Counted from the first letter of the stretch, positions 18,365 through 27,205 are shown. The stretch is 64,000 nucleotides of DNA from Hyphomicrobiales bacterium (GCA_900468625.1 UBUL01000011.1:124001-188000), one strand, 5' to 3'. Notes: generated from the sequence alone by a model not told the origin. Numbers and translations are program-made.

Positions 18365-18475
18365 TTTAGAGCAATTCCAGGAAAAGTGCGCAGCGGTTTT
18401 CCGTCCGGAATCGTGTGAAAGCAAAGAGACAGAGCGGTTCAGAGATTCGGTGAAAAACTGCACCGCTCTAGAGCT
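18365..18475. repeat. Interspersed rhizobial repeat, copy 2
   Basis: Bases 18375-18411 are the exact reverse complement of 6750-6786 (37 bp). Related AGAGC and CTCTAGAGC words frame the element. It sits at the convergent end of the MFS gene and the deacetylase gene, and the last codons and stop (18439) of the latter lie inside it. Confidence 0.8.
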
Positions 18476-19257
18476 TCGAACTCCACCGGTCGCGCCTGAA
18501 CCATTTTATCCCTATCGACCAGCGTATCGTCGATCCAACCCGGATGGCACATCAAAACCGCATTCTGCGGCAGTCCGCTTTGGAGCTGGCCGATAACCGT
18601 CAAGAATGTGCCGGGCCGGTTCCAATTATAGAAACCGGCCAACGGGCCACGTACGGGGAAACCGGCTGCCGTCATGCGGCGATCGAAACCGGTCGCGACC
18701 GTTTCGACCAAAGCGATCTTCGCCCTTATCCCGACACTTGTGCCCAACAGTATCGAGGGCGCTCCGCGCAGCCACGGTAGATTGCCGTCACGTCGAAGCC
18801 TGTCGATGCGGGCTTCCAGCCAGCGGCGCACAACGGGCAGGAAATGCACATGCTGGTGCCCATCGATGAAGTCGGGAAGCCGCCCGATGCCATCAACGAA
18901 GCGCTCCAGCTGAGCATCGAGTTCCGCGTTGATCATCTCCTGATCGAGCTGGTGCAGGAGGCTTGCGGAGAGCAGCCGTGGCAGCGATGGCAATTTCTTA
19001 TCCGCGCCCGGCCGGGAGAGCGGCGCAAAATCGGTCAGCGTCAGATGCAAGCCGATGTCGGCCCGGGACTCGGGGTTGAGCCGGCGAAGCAGCTGCGATT
19101 GCTGAGACCATTCCGGGAAAAGCGTCATGCATCCGGTACCCGTCAGCCTGCCGCAACCGATCAGCTCCCTGATAGCGCCGCTGACGCCGGGGGAAAGGCC
19201 GTAGTCGTCGGCAATGACATTGATTTGCGGGATTTGCGGGATTTGCGGCGTCATCAA
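18439..19257 (-). CDS. ChbG/YdjC-family polysaccharide or glycolipid deacetylase
   Basis: A 272-residue deacetylase of the ChbG/HpnK (YdjC) family. Metal-binding motifs are NVIADDYGLSPGV (Asp-Asp), IGLHLTLTD and DFIDGHQHVHFLP. Family members remove N-acetyl from chitooligosaccharides or, in the NaxD subgroup, from undecaprenyl-phosphate amino sugars used to decorate lipid A. The gene overlaps the upstream GT2 gene by four bases (ATGA), which argues for the glycolipid role. Codons 4-12 are a three-fold PQI tandem repeat, and the last dozen residues are encoded in a repeat element, so both ends differ from a typical family member. Confidence 0.82.
   Translation of the reverse strand: MMTPQIPQIPQINVIADDYGLSPGVSGAIRELIGCGRLTGTGCMTLFPEWSQQSQLLRRLNPESRADIGLHLTLTDFAPLSRPGADKKLPSLPRLLSASLLHQLDQEMINAELDAQLERFVDGIGRLPDFIDGHQHVHFLPVVRRWLEARIDRLRRDGNLPWLRGAPSILLGTSVGIRAKIALVETVATGFDRRMTAAGFPVRGPLAGFYNWNRPGTFLTVIGQLQSGLPQNAVLMCHPGWIDDTLVDRDKMVQARPVEFEALERCSFSPNL
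19222..19248. repeat. Three tandem copies of a 9-bp unit inside the deacetylase start
   Basis: GATTTGCGG occurs three times head to tail with no mismatch. On the coding (minus) strand it encodes PQI-PQI-PQI at residues 4-12. Being a multiple of three, a gain or loss of units would change N-terminal length without shifting the frame. Confidence 0.85.
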
Positions 19258-20204
19258 GCTGCGTCGTCCGATCGATGGATCCGCCGCACGATATAGAGCG
19301 GCCGATCCTTCACCTCGCCGATCGTCACCCAGACATATTCGCCAAGCAGACCGAGAAGAGCGAGATTAAAGCCGCCGAGCACGGAAATCGACGCCATCAG
19401 GCTCGGATAACCGGGCACATTGGTACCGAACAGCAAAGCCTCAACGATGATTTCGGCCCCGTAAAGCATGCCAAGAATGCCGATAATGACGCCAACGACC
19501 GACATGGAACGCAGTGGCAGCGACGAGAAGGAGGTGATGCCTTCAAGTGAGAGGGCTGCCAAAGCTCGCTTTGACCATTTGGTATTGCCTGCCGCGCGCG
19601 GGGCGGGAACATAGGGTATGCCCTTCTGCCGGAACCCCATCCAGGCATAAAGCCCCTTGTTGAAGCGCCTCTTGTCGCGAATGCTCAAAAGAGCCGTCGC
19701 TGCCTGGCGGCGCATTATGCGAAAATCACCGGCATTCTCCGGCATGTCGAAGCGCTGGCCCGCATTGATCACCTTGTAGAAAAGCTTGCTCGCAAACGCC
19801 TTGGCCCAAGATTCGTCCCTTCGGTCGCTTCGCACGGAATAGACGACGTCGAGATCATCGTCTGCCATCAGGGTTGAGATCATCTCGATGCAGACCTCAT
19901 AGGGATGCTGCAGATCGGCATCGACCATCAGAACAAAATCGCCCTTGCTTTCTTCAATGCCGGAGAAAAGCGCTATTTCCTTGCCAAAGTTCCGGCTGAG
20001 TTCGACAATCCGCCAATTGCCATCCAGGACCTCGCGATAGCGGCCGATGCTGTTATCCGTGCTGCCGTCGTCGACCAGCACAACCTCCAGATCGAGGCCA
20101 AAGCGGTTTTTGACATCGGTTGCTATTGCTTTCGTAAATTGCGCGAAAGCTTCAGCCGAGGCTTGCTCGTTCAGAAACGGTGCGACTAGGGATAAGACTG
20201 GCAT
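19254..20204 (-). CDS. Family 2 glycosyltransferase (polyprenyl-phosphate sugar synthase type)
   Basis: A 316-residue GT2 enzyme of the DPM1/GtrB/ArnC type. The catalytic domain has VVLVDDGSTDNS, ELSRNFGKEIALFSGI and VMVDADLQHP (metal-binding DxD), followed by two C-terminal membrane helices (GVIIGILGMLYGAEIIV and SVLGGFNLALLGLLGEYVW). Such enzymes load a sugar on polyprenyl phosphate for a periplasmic GT39/GT83 transferase. Translation probably begins at the ATG at 20204; the open frame continues 19 codons upstream without a better start. It is first in an operon with the deacetylase and divergent from a GT39-like gene. Confidence 0.85.
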   Translation of the reverse strand: MPVLSLVAPFLNEQASAEAFAQFTKAIATDVKNRFGLDLEVVLVDDGSTDNSIGRYREVLDGNWRIVELSRNFGKEIALFSGIEESKGDFVLMVDADLQHPYEVCIEMISTLMADDDLDVVYSVRSDRRDESWAKAFASKLFYKVINAGQRFDMPENAGDFRIMRRQAATALLSIRDKRRFNKGLYAWMGFRQKGIPYVPAPRAAGNTKWSKRALAALSLEGITSFSSLPLRSMSVVGVIIGILGMLYGAEIIVEALLFGTNVPGYPSLMASISVLGGFNLALLGLLGEYVWVTIGEVKDRPLYIVRRIHRSDDAA

Positions 20205-20431
20205 TTGATACTCATATCGACAGAATAGATTCGTCCAATTTTGGATTGAACCCTTGCACATTTTGGTGAATTAAAACTGAGTTTTGCGGTAAATGCTTCC
20301 CGCATGCAGCCGCAAATCTTACAAAAGATATCGATGATGACGGATGCTTGAATAAACAATGGATTAAGGTAATCCGTTGCCGCATTTCGCCGCGGAGCAT
20401 CGCTGCGGCGCCGAACTTGAGGGAATAGTCT

Positions 20432-21892
20432 TTGCCAACGGCTTTCAGCAGCATCTTCCAACGTCCCACGAATATTCTGTGGCTTCTCATTGCGTTGCAA
20501 ATTTTCCTTCTAACGATCGTCCCGACCATATTCAGTTCTGCGCCCCCGCTCGACGTTGTCGAAGGCTGGACCTGGGCACCCCACTGGCTGATCGGCACGT
20601 ACAAGCACCCGCCCGGGCCGGCCTGGTCGATCGAAATCATGCACTCCCTGATACCTGGCTATTTGCTGGGTCCCTATCTGCTGTCACAGATTGCCGTAGC
20701 CCTGACCTATCTCTTCGTCTATCTTACGGGTTGCGTCTTCATGAGCAGATGGCGTGCATTGGCCGGCACCCTGCTGCTGACCGGATCGCTATATTTCAAC
20801 TACTTCTCCACGCAGTTTAATCATAATGTTCTGCAGCTGCCATTTTGGTCAGCGATCATTTTAGTTTTTGCACACATAACGAAAAGACCGGGAAAAACAT
20901 CGCTCTGGATCATGCTGGGAGTGCTCGTCGGCGCGGGCATGTACGCCAAATATTCCGTCGGCGTCATCGCAACCACGGCAGCGATTGCCGGCGTCGTCTT
21001 TTCGGACGTCAGGGCACAGCTGAAGACACCGAGACCCTATATCGCGGTCGCGATCGCCGGGCTGATCTTCCTGCCGCATGTTCTATGGTTGTTTCAGACC
21101 GATTTCCTGACCTTCAAATATGTCTCAGATCGCACCTCAGGCCGCAGATTTGCCGAAGAGCCGCTCATATTCCTGCTCACCCAAATCCTAAACCAGATGC
21201 CGATGCTTCTCCTTTTGAGTTGCGTCGGTTCTTCGGCCTTCCGTAAGCCGCGCGACGGCAACACCCCGTCTGCGGCAAAACTGTTTCTCCGACTATTCAC
21301 GTTTACCCCACTGGCCATGCTGGTCATTGGCGCACTCGCAACCGGAAAAGGCCTCGTCACCATGTGGGGATTGCCGATGTTCACCACCGTCGGACTCTGG
21401 CTGGTTGCCGAAATCGGCGGCGATTGGAGCGAGACCATGATCAAGCGCCTGACGGCCGGCGCTGTGGTGTGTGTTTCCCTCACCGCAGCCGTGTTTATCG
21501 GCGAAGCCGTCTGGTCGAAATCGCATAAACCGCAGAGAACATCCTGGCCGATGCAAGAACTTGCCGACAAGGCAAACGCGGTGTGGAAGACCGAAGTCGC
21601 CACGCCCTTGCAAATCACGGGAGGAACGATTTGGCTTGCCGGCCTGGTTTCACTCGGATTGCCGCAAAGGCCCGACGTTGCCGTCGATCGTGATCTCAGG
21701 CTTTCGCCGTGGGTTACGGCAAGCGACGTGGCGACCAAGGGCATGCTCTATATGTCTGATATCAAGGACGACCAGTTGCCGCCCTATTGCATCGCTCACG
21801 GGGCCAGCCACGAGATCCAGCTTTCGAACCGGCATATTCCGCCCCTATATGCCACGGCCTGCTATCCGGCTGATGCGTCTGCCCGGCAATAA
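20432..21892 (+). CDS. GT39/ArnT-like membrane glycosyltransferase
   Basis: A 486-residue polytopic protein. The first periplasmic loop has VVEGWTWAPHWLIGTYKHPPGPAW, with the acidic residue and KHPPG motif of the ArnT/RgtA-type (GT39/GT83) transferases that take sugar from polyprenyl phosphate. About eleven membrane helices follow, and a soluble C-terminal domain of about 120 residues. The TTG at 20432 is taken as the start because GAGGGA stands eight bases before it. The divergent GT2 and deacetylase genes supply the likely donor. Acceptor (lipid A, core or another lipid) is unknown. Confidence 0.75.
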   Translation: MPTAFSSIFQRPTNILWLLIALQIFLLTIVPTIFSSAPPLDVVEGWTWAPHWLIGTYKHPPGPAWSIEIMHSLIPGYLLGPYLLSQIAVALTYLFVYLTGCVFMSRWRALAGTLLLTGSLYFNYFSTQFNHNVLQLPFWSAIILVFAHITKRPGKTSLWIMLGVLVGAGMYAKYSVGVIATTAAIAGVVFSDVRAQLKTPRPYIAVAIAGLIFLPHVLWLFQTDFLTFKYVSDRTSGRRFAEEPLIFLLTQILNQMPMLLLLSCVGSSAFRKPRDGNTPSAAKLFLRLFTFTPLAMLVIGALATGKGLVTMWGLPMFTTVGLWLVAEIGGDWSETMIKRLTAGAVVCVSLTAAVFIGEAVWSKSHKPQRTSWPMQELADKANAVWKTEVATPLQITGGTIWLAGLVSLGLPQRPDVAVDRDLRLSPWVTASDVATKGMLYMSDIKDDQLPPYCIAHGASHEIQLSNRHIPPLYATACYPADASARQ

Positions 21893-22094
21893 GGCCTGCC
21901 GCTCAGAAGCGCTCGGCCCCGCACGGCGCATTGAGAAAAGCCCGACATATCCGTATTTCTTGATGCCTACACACAGTTTTTCATAAGCGGCGGCAGTTGC
22001 AGCCATTGCAATTTTCAATTTTTGGCCAACACTCGCAAATGCATCAGGTGCGTGATCTCCTGGGGGAGGAAATCAGGAGAGCACCCACTGGCGC

Positions 22095-22174
22095 GACTTT
22101 CCGCGTACATCGGCGGGAAAGTCCTGCGTAATGTCATCATGGGGGACATGACACGGGTCTTTTGACCATGTCCC
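22095..22174 (+). promoter_or_regulatory. Two hairpins in the leader of the MHS symporter gene
   Basis: GACTTTCC (22095-22102) pairs with GGAAAGTC (22116-22123), and GGGACATG (22143-22150) pairs with CATGTCCC (22167-22174). The second hairpin ends 25 bases before the ATG, just ahead of the GGGAGG ribosome site. Neither is followed by a T-run. They may shape translation of the leader; there is no match I recognise to a known riboswitch. Confidence 0.35.
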
Positions 22175-22198
22175 TGGTGCAATTGGGAGGATTGATTC

Positions 22199-24082
22199 AT
22201 GGCAACTACGTCCGTAGCCGAGACGACGAGTCGAGGCATGACCAGGGAAGAGAAGAAGGTCATCTTCGCCTCTTCCCTGGGAACCGTGTTCGAATGGTAC
22301 GATTTCTATCTTTATGGGTCTCTGGCCGCCTTCATCGGCGCGACCTTTTTCAGCGATTATCCGGAAGCAACCCGTAACATCTTCGCCTTGCTGGCCTTTG
22401 CCGCGGGTTTCCTTGTCCGGCCGTTCGGCGCACTGGTTTTCGGACGGATCGGCGACCTCGTCGGCCGCAAATATACCTTCCTCGTCACGATCCTGATCAT
22501 GGGCCTGTCGACGTTCCTGGTCGGTGTCCTCCCAGGTTCGGCGAGCTGGGGTCTGGCCGCTCCGGTCATCCTGATTGCCCTGCGCATGCTGCAAGGCCTG
22601 GCGCTAGGTGGCGAATATGGTGGTGCCGCCACCTATGTCGCCGAACATGCACCCGACAACAAGCGCGGCTACTACACGTCCTGGATCCAGACGACTGCGA
22701 CGCTCGGGCTCTTCCTGTCGCTGATCATCATCCTCATCGTGCAGAATGCCGTCGGCAAGGATGCCTTTGCCACCTGGGGATGGCGCATTCCCTTCCTTCT
22801 CTCCTGCATTCTGCTCGCCATCTCCGTCTGGATCCGGCTGTCACTCAGTGAATCGCCGGCGTTCAAGAGGATGAAGGAAGAGGGCAAGGGCTCCAAAGCA
22901 CCCCTTTCCGAAGCCTTCGGCCAGTGGAAGAATGCGAAGATCGCCCTAATCGCGCTGCTCGGCCTCACCGCCGGTCAGGCAGTCGTCTGGTATGCCGGTC
23001 AGTTCTATTCGCTGTTCTTCCTGCAGAACGTCCTGAAGGTCGATGGCCAATCGGTCAACATCATGATCGCGATCGCGCTTGTGATCGGCAGTGTGTTCTT
23101 CGTGGTTTTCGGCTGGCTGTCCGACAAGATCGGCCGCAAGCCGATCATCATGGCGGGCCTTGCGCTGGCGATCCTGACCTATTTCCCGCTGTTCAAAGCG
23201 CTGACCCATGCCGCAAACCCTGCGCTCGCCCAAGCGGAGCAGACCGTCCGGGCCACGGTGACGGCTGCTCCTGGCGACTGCACGTTCCAGTTCAATCCGG
23301 TCGGCACCGCCAAGTTCAACAATTCATGCGACATCGCCACATCCTTCCTGTCGAAGTCGTCCGTGCCCTATACGATCGTCGTAGGCCCAGCCGGGCAGCC
23401 GGCAACCGTCAAGCTCGGCGACGCGACCGTGACCTCCTACGACGCAACGGCGGCCGGAGCCGGTGCTGCGGCCAAGAGCGGCGCATTCACGCATGACATG
23501 AACCTCGCCTTGCAAAAGGCAGGTTTCCCGCTGGCGCGCGATCCTGCCAAGGTGCCGGACGCCAAGCTGGATGCCTTCATCGCCGCCAACCCCGAACTGG
23601 GGCTCAACGCGGCGACTGTTCGGGCGGGCGAAAAGACAGTGACACCCGTCGCCGATCTGGTGAAGGCGAAGCTTCTGACGGCGGATCAGGCTGGCGGCGC
23701 CACGGACATGCCGGTCTATACCATCGCCAACGGCGGCGCCTTCAAGATGGTTGCCGACCCCGCGGCCATCAATTGGCCGCTCACCATCCTGATCCTGACG
23801 ATCCTCGTCATCTATGTGACCATGGTCTACGGCCCGATTGCCGCAATCCTGGTGGAGATGTTCCCGACCCGCATCCGCTATACCGGCATGTCACTGCCCT
23901 ATCATATCGGCAACGGCTGGTTCGGCGGCCTGCTTCCGGCAACGGTTTTCGCCATGAGCGCCGCCAAGGGCGATATCTACTATGGCCTCTGGTATCCGAT
24001 CGCGATCGCTGCGATGACGCTCGTCATCGGCCTTATCTTCGTTCGCGAAACCAAGGGCGTCGATCTTCACACTATCAAATAG
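22199..24082 (+). CDS. MHS-family MFS symporter with a large periplasmic insertion
   Basis: A 627-residue member of the metabolite:H+ symporter family (ShiA/KgtP/ProP group). Typical motifs are GTVFEWYDFYLYGSLAA in helix 1, GRIGDLVGRKYTFLVTI, RMLQGLALGGEYGGAATYVAE, WGWRIPFLLS and GWLSDKIGRKPIIMAG. Most family members are 420-550 residues; the excess is a block at about residues 338-522 between helices 9 and 10, on the periplasmic side. It carries two cysteines (361 and 377) that could pair. The start has GGGAGG. Substrate unknown; organic acids or osmolytes are usual. A strong terminator follows. Confidence 0.88.
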   Translation: MATTSVAETTSRGMTREEKKVIFASSLGTVFEWYDFYLYGSLAAFIGATFFSDYPEATRNIFALLAFAAGFLVRPFGALVFGRIGDLVGRKYTFLVTILIMGLSTFLVGVLPGSASWGLAAPVILIALRMLQGLALGGEYGGAATYVAEHAPDNKRGYYTSWIQTTATLGLFLSLIIILIVQNAVGKDAFATWGWRIPFLLSCILLAISVWIRLSLSESPAFKRMKEEGKGSKAPLSEAFGQWKNAKIALIALLGLTAGQAVVWYAGQFYSLFFLQNVLKVDGQSVNIMIAIALVIGSVFFVVFGWLSDKIGRKPIIMAGLALAILTYFPLFKALTHAANPALAQAEQTVRATVTAAPGDCTFQFNPVGTAKFNNSCDIATSFLSKSSVPYTIVVGPAGQPATVKLGDATVTSYDATAAGAGAAAKSGAFTHDMNLALQKAGFPLARDPAKVPDAKLDAFIAANPELGLNAATVRAGEKTVTPVADLVKAKLLTADQAGGATDMPVYTIANGGAFKMVADPAAINWPLTILILTILVIYVTMVYGPIAAILVEMFPTRIRYTGMSLPYHIGNGWFGGLLPATVFAMSAAKGDIYYGLWYPIAIAAMTLVIGLIFVRETKGVDLHTIK

Positions 24083-24090
24083 CCACATGA

Positions 24091-24128
24091 AGGCCCGGCG
24101 TTCAGATGCGGCACGCCGGGCCTTTCTT
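24091..24128 (+). terminator. Rho-independent terminator after the MHS symporter
   Basis: AGGCCCGGCG (24091-24100) pairs perfectly with CGCCGGGCCT (24114-24123), followed by TTTCTTT. It begins nine bases after the stop codon. Read on the other strand it also lies downstream of the small membrane gene at 24166-24315. Confidence 0.9.
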
Positions 24129-24165
24129 TGGTTTATCCTTAGCCCTTTCTGTCGAAACGCGGATC

Positions 24166-24315
24166 TCAGGTCCCGCAAAGGGCGTGCAGCAACAATAGTA
24201 GGGAAAAGAAAACCATGAGGCCGGCCAGGAGGTGCTGCAGGATCGACCAGATGCGCCCGGCTGCGGCGCGGCTTGGCCGAGTTGCAAGAGAAGCAAGATA
24301 GAGAACCGTGTCCAT
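24166..24315 (-). CDS. 49-residue putative membrane protein
   Basis: A short gene with MDTVLYLASLATRPSRAAAG, then a hydrophobic helix HLLAGLMVFFSLLLLLHAL near the C-terminus. The open frame extends upstream to 24420, but the ATG at 24315 is chosen because AGGAG stands seven bases before it. The repeated small and hydrophobic residues and the ribosome site support a real product; no family was recognised. It is convergent with the symporter gene and divergent from the ABC transporter. Confidence 0.45.
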   Translation of the reverse strand: MDTVLYLASLATRPSRAAAGRIWSILQHLLAGLMVFFSLLLLLHALCGT

Positions 24316-24650
24316 GAAGACTCCTGACGCAAACATCCGCATAAGCTGGACGAACGCCGTCGCAAATGCGGAAATCCGTAATGTTGGAGCCTCCTTGTTG
24401 TCTATAAATTTAGTAGACAAAAGGAAAGCTTTTCTGACTTCCCTGGCATTTCGGACAAATAAAACCCATCCGTTGCGGGTAGGATATCGTCTGATCGATC
24501 TCGTGGTCTGCTCATTAAAACTGTCAATAAGCGCAAGCCGAAATCAAATGAAAATTTATTCTATAGAATAAATGAACAAAGCAAGGCCGATCCTTGTGAT
24601 TGCGTGGCTGTGGCTTACGAGTGTCACGAACGATCACCGAACCCGCACCC

Positions 24651-26135
24651 ATGACCTTGCTTGATGTTCGAAATCTCTCGCTTGCCTTCGGCTCGACGCA
24701 GGCCCTGGCGGATGCGTCCCTGACCATCGATCGCGGCGAGATCGTCGCACTGATGGGAGCCAATGGCGCCGGCAAGTCGACGCTGGTGAAGATTCTTTCC
24801 GGTATTCATCATCCCGACGCGGGCCGTATCCTCTGGAATGGTGGTGACTATCGGGCCGACAGTCCGGCAGCGGCAAGCGCCCAGGGCATCGTGACCATGC
24901 ACCAGTCGACCGATGTCGTCGGTGTGCCCGGTCTTTCGGTGGCGGATGCCCTTTTGCTCAATCAATTCGTCGACGGGCGCCAACCCTTCTTTCTGTCGAA
25001 GCGTTCGCTACGGCGGAAAGCGGAAGCCATTCTGTCGGAAGCCGGCTTCGATCTGCCGCTTGACCGGGATTTTGCCGAACTCGGCACGGCGGACAGGCAG
25101 ATGGTCGCCATTGCCCGCGCCCTCTCCAACAAGGCGCAGCTGCTGATCCTGGACGAACCGACGGCAAGCCTCTCCGCGCGCGAAACGGCCCGGCTCTATG
25201 ATATCGTCCGCAAGCTGAAAACCCGTGGCCTGGGTATTCTCTATATCTCGCATCGAACAGGCGATCTCGATGCGCTTGCCGATCGCGCGGTCGTCCTGCG
25301 GGGCGGCTGCAGTGTCGGTGCCTTTACCCGTCCCATCGATTTTGACGCCGCCATCGAAACCATGATCGGGCGATCGATGGCGGCAGCCCGTCCGCATCGC
25401 CGCGAGCAGTTCGACCGGACCATACTGGAACTTCGGGATGTCCGGCTGTTTGCCGACAGCCCGCCGATCGATCTCAAGCTCCATGCCGGCGAAGTCGTGG
25501 CGATTACCGGCGTTCTTGGAGCCGGCAAGAGCCGGCTTCTCTCGATCCTCTTCGGCCTCGAACGCTCCGCCGCGGGCACCGCACTTCTCGATGGCCTCCC
25601 CTTTCAGCCCGGCTCGCCTGCGGATGCGATCGCGCGCGGCGTCGTCATGGCTGCCGCCGATCGGCATCGCTCTTCGCTCATGCCTCCGGACTGGCCGGGA
25701 GAAAGCATTGCGGCGACGATCAGCCTGCCGCATCTGAAGCGATGGTATCCCTCCGGCTTCCTGTTTTCGCGACGAGAGGCTCGCGAGGGCGCAAAGGCCA
25801 TCCGGCGCCTCGGCATAAAGGCGCCTGGCCCGGATGCATCCGTCTGGTCGCTTTCCGGCGGCAATCAGCAAAAGGTCGTGCTCGCACGCTGGGAGGCCGA
25901 GCCGAGCCGCCTGCTGCTGCTCGACGAACCCTTTCAGGGCGTCGACGTCGGCGCGCGCCAGGACATCATTGCCGCCATACGCGCCCATGGCGATCGCGCC
26001 ACGCTGATCGCGACATCCGACCCCGAAGAGGCATTCGAAGTCGCCGACCGGGTTCTGGTGATGGAGGATCATGGCCTGAAGGATGGTGCCGATGCGAAGG
26101 CCATTGACCGGCAAAACGAGGAATATGCCGGATGA
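24651..26135 (+). CDS. Sugar-type ABC transporter ATPase (double cassette)
   Basis: A 494-residue protein with two fused ABC domains, like RbsA/MglA. First half: Walker A GANGAGKSTLVK and Walker B LLILDEPTASLS, with a degenerate signature (ELGTADRQMVAIARAL). Second half: a relaxed Walker A GVLGAGKSRLLS, signature LSGGNQQKVVLARW, and Walker B LLLLDEPFQGVDVGAR. It powers import of a monosaccharide or similar ligand with the permease that overlaps its stop by four bases. An in-frame GTG at 24621 is an alternative start; neither has a strong ribosome site. No substrate-binding protein gene is adjacent. Confidence 0.87.
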   Translation: MTLLDVRNLSLAFGSTQALADASLTIDRGEIVALMGANGAGKSTLVKILSGIHHPDAGRILWNGGDYRADSPAAASAQGIVTMHQSTDVVGVPGLSVADALLLNQFVDGRQPFFLSKRSLRRKAEAILSEAGFDLPLDRDFAELGTADRQMVAIARALSNKAQLLILDEPTASLSARETARLYDIVRKLKTRGLGILYISHRTGDLDALADRAVVLRGGCSVGAFTRPIDFDAAIETMIGRSMAAARPHRREQFDRTILELRDVRLFADSPPIDLKLHAGEVVAITGVLGAGKSRLLSILFGLERSAAGTALLDGLPFQPGSPADAIARGVVMAAADRHRSSLMPPDWPGESIAATISLPHLKRWYPSGFLFSRREAREGAKAIRRLGIKAPGPDASVWSLSGGNQQKVVLARWEAEPSRLLLLDEPFQGVDVGARQDIIAAIRAHGDRATLIATSDPEEAFEVADRVLVMEDHGLKDGADAKAIDRQNEEYAG

Positions 26136-27166
26136 GCGAAGGAACCGCTGACATCCCCGAAGAGCGAAGGACGGCAGACGGCACGGTATCGCCGCAGGAA
26201 CTCGTGCGGCGGGGAGCCGTATTTCTTCTTCTGTTTGCCCTCGTGATCATCTTCGGCTTCGCTCAGCCGGCCTTTATCAACATCAACAATTTGATGAGCA
26301 TCCTGCAGGCCGTCTCTGTGGTCGCCATCATCGGCGCGGGCGTCACCGTGACGCTTGCCATCGGCGGCTTCGATCTGTCCGTCGGCGCTGTGGCTGCCTC
26401 CAGCGTCATGGCCGCAAGCTATGCCATGATCGTGCTCAATCTCGACGCCTATCAGACAGTGCCCCTGGTTCTTGCGTTCGGCGCAATCGTCGGGCTCGTC
26501 AATGCCTTGCTGATCGTCCGGTTGAAAGTGCCGGATCTGCTGGCAACCCTCGCCACCATGTTCCTCCTGACCGGCCTCCAGCTCATCCCGACGGCCGGTC
26601 GCTCGATCTCGGTGGGCCTCATCCTTCCAGATGGCACGACGGCGACGGGCAAGGTCGATACCGCCTTCCTGACGATTGGCCGCTCGAGCCTCTTCGGCAC
26701 CATCCCCCTCCCCGTCATTCTCATGCTGATCGTCGCCTTCGTGCTTTACATCCTCACCGAGCGCACACGCCTTGGCCGCCTGCTTTATGCGACCGGCGGC
26801 AATGAAGCGGCAACACGGCTGGCCGGAGCCAACATCGCCCGCCTGAAGACCTTCGCCTATGTGCTGTCAGGCGTTCTCGCATCGCTTGGCGGCATCATCG
26901 TTGCCGCCCGCGTCGGCCGCGGCGATGTCTCCTCCGGCGCCTCGCTGCTGATGGACTCCGTCGCAGCCTCGCTCATCGGCTTTGCCGTGCTCGGACTGCG
27001 GCGGCCCAATGTTCTCGGGACGACGATCGGCGCGGTTTTCGTCGGCGTTCTTCTGAACGGGCTGACGATGCTGAACGCGCCTTATTATACGCAGGACTTC
27101 ATCAAGGGTGCCGTTCTCGTCGGTGCGCTTGCACTGACCTATGGGATCGGCCGGAGCAGAGATTGA
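26132..27166 (+). CDS. Sugar-type ABC transporter permease (RbsC-like)
   Basis: A 344-residue permease of the RbsC/XylH family with about ten membrane segments. Diagnostic stretches are INNLMSILQAVSVVAIIGAGVTVTLAIGGFDLSVG, ATGGNEAATRLAGANIARLKTFAYVLSG (cytoplasmic coupling helix region) and GTTIGAVFVGVLLNGLTMLN. It overlaps the ATPase gene (ATGA) and is the last gene of this unit; the next gene is convergent, with a hairpin between. The ligand is unknown because the binding protein is missing here. Confidence 0.87.
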   Translation: MSEGTADIPEERRTADGTVSPQELVRRGAVFLLLFALVIIFGFAQPAFININNLMSILQAVSVVAIIGAGVTVTLAIGGFDLSVGAVAASSVMAASYAMIVLNLDAYQTVPLVLAFGAIVGLVNALLIVRLKVPDLLATLATMFLLTGLQLIPTAGRSISVGLILPDGTTATGKVDTAFLTIGRSSLFGTIPLPVILMLIVAFVLYILTERTRLGRLLYATGGNEAATRLAGANIARLKTFAYVLSGVLASLGGIIVAARVGRGDVSSGASLLMDSVAASLIGFAVLGLRRPNVLGTTIGAVFVGVLLNGLTMLNAPYYTQDFIKGAVLVGALALTYGIGRSRD

Positions 27167-27205
27167 TCTGCAAGAATTGAGAATAAACCACCCCCGAGAT
27201 AGACA

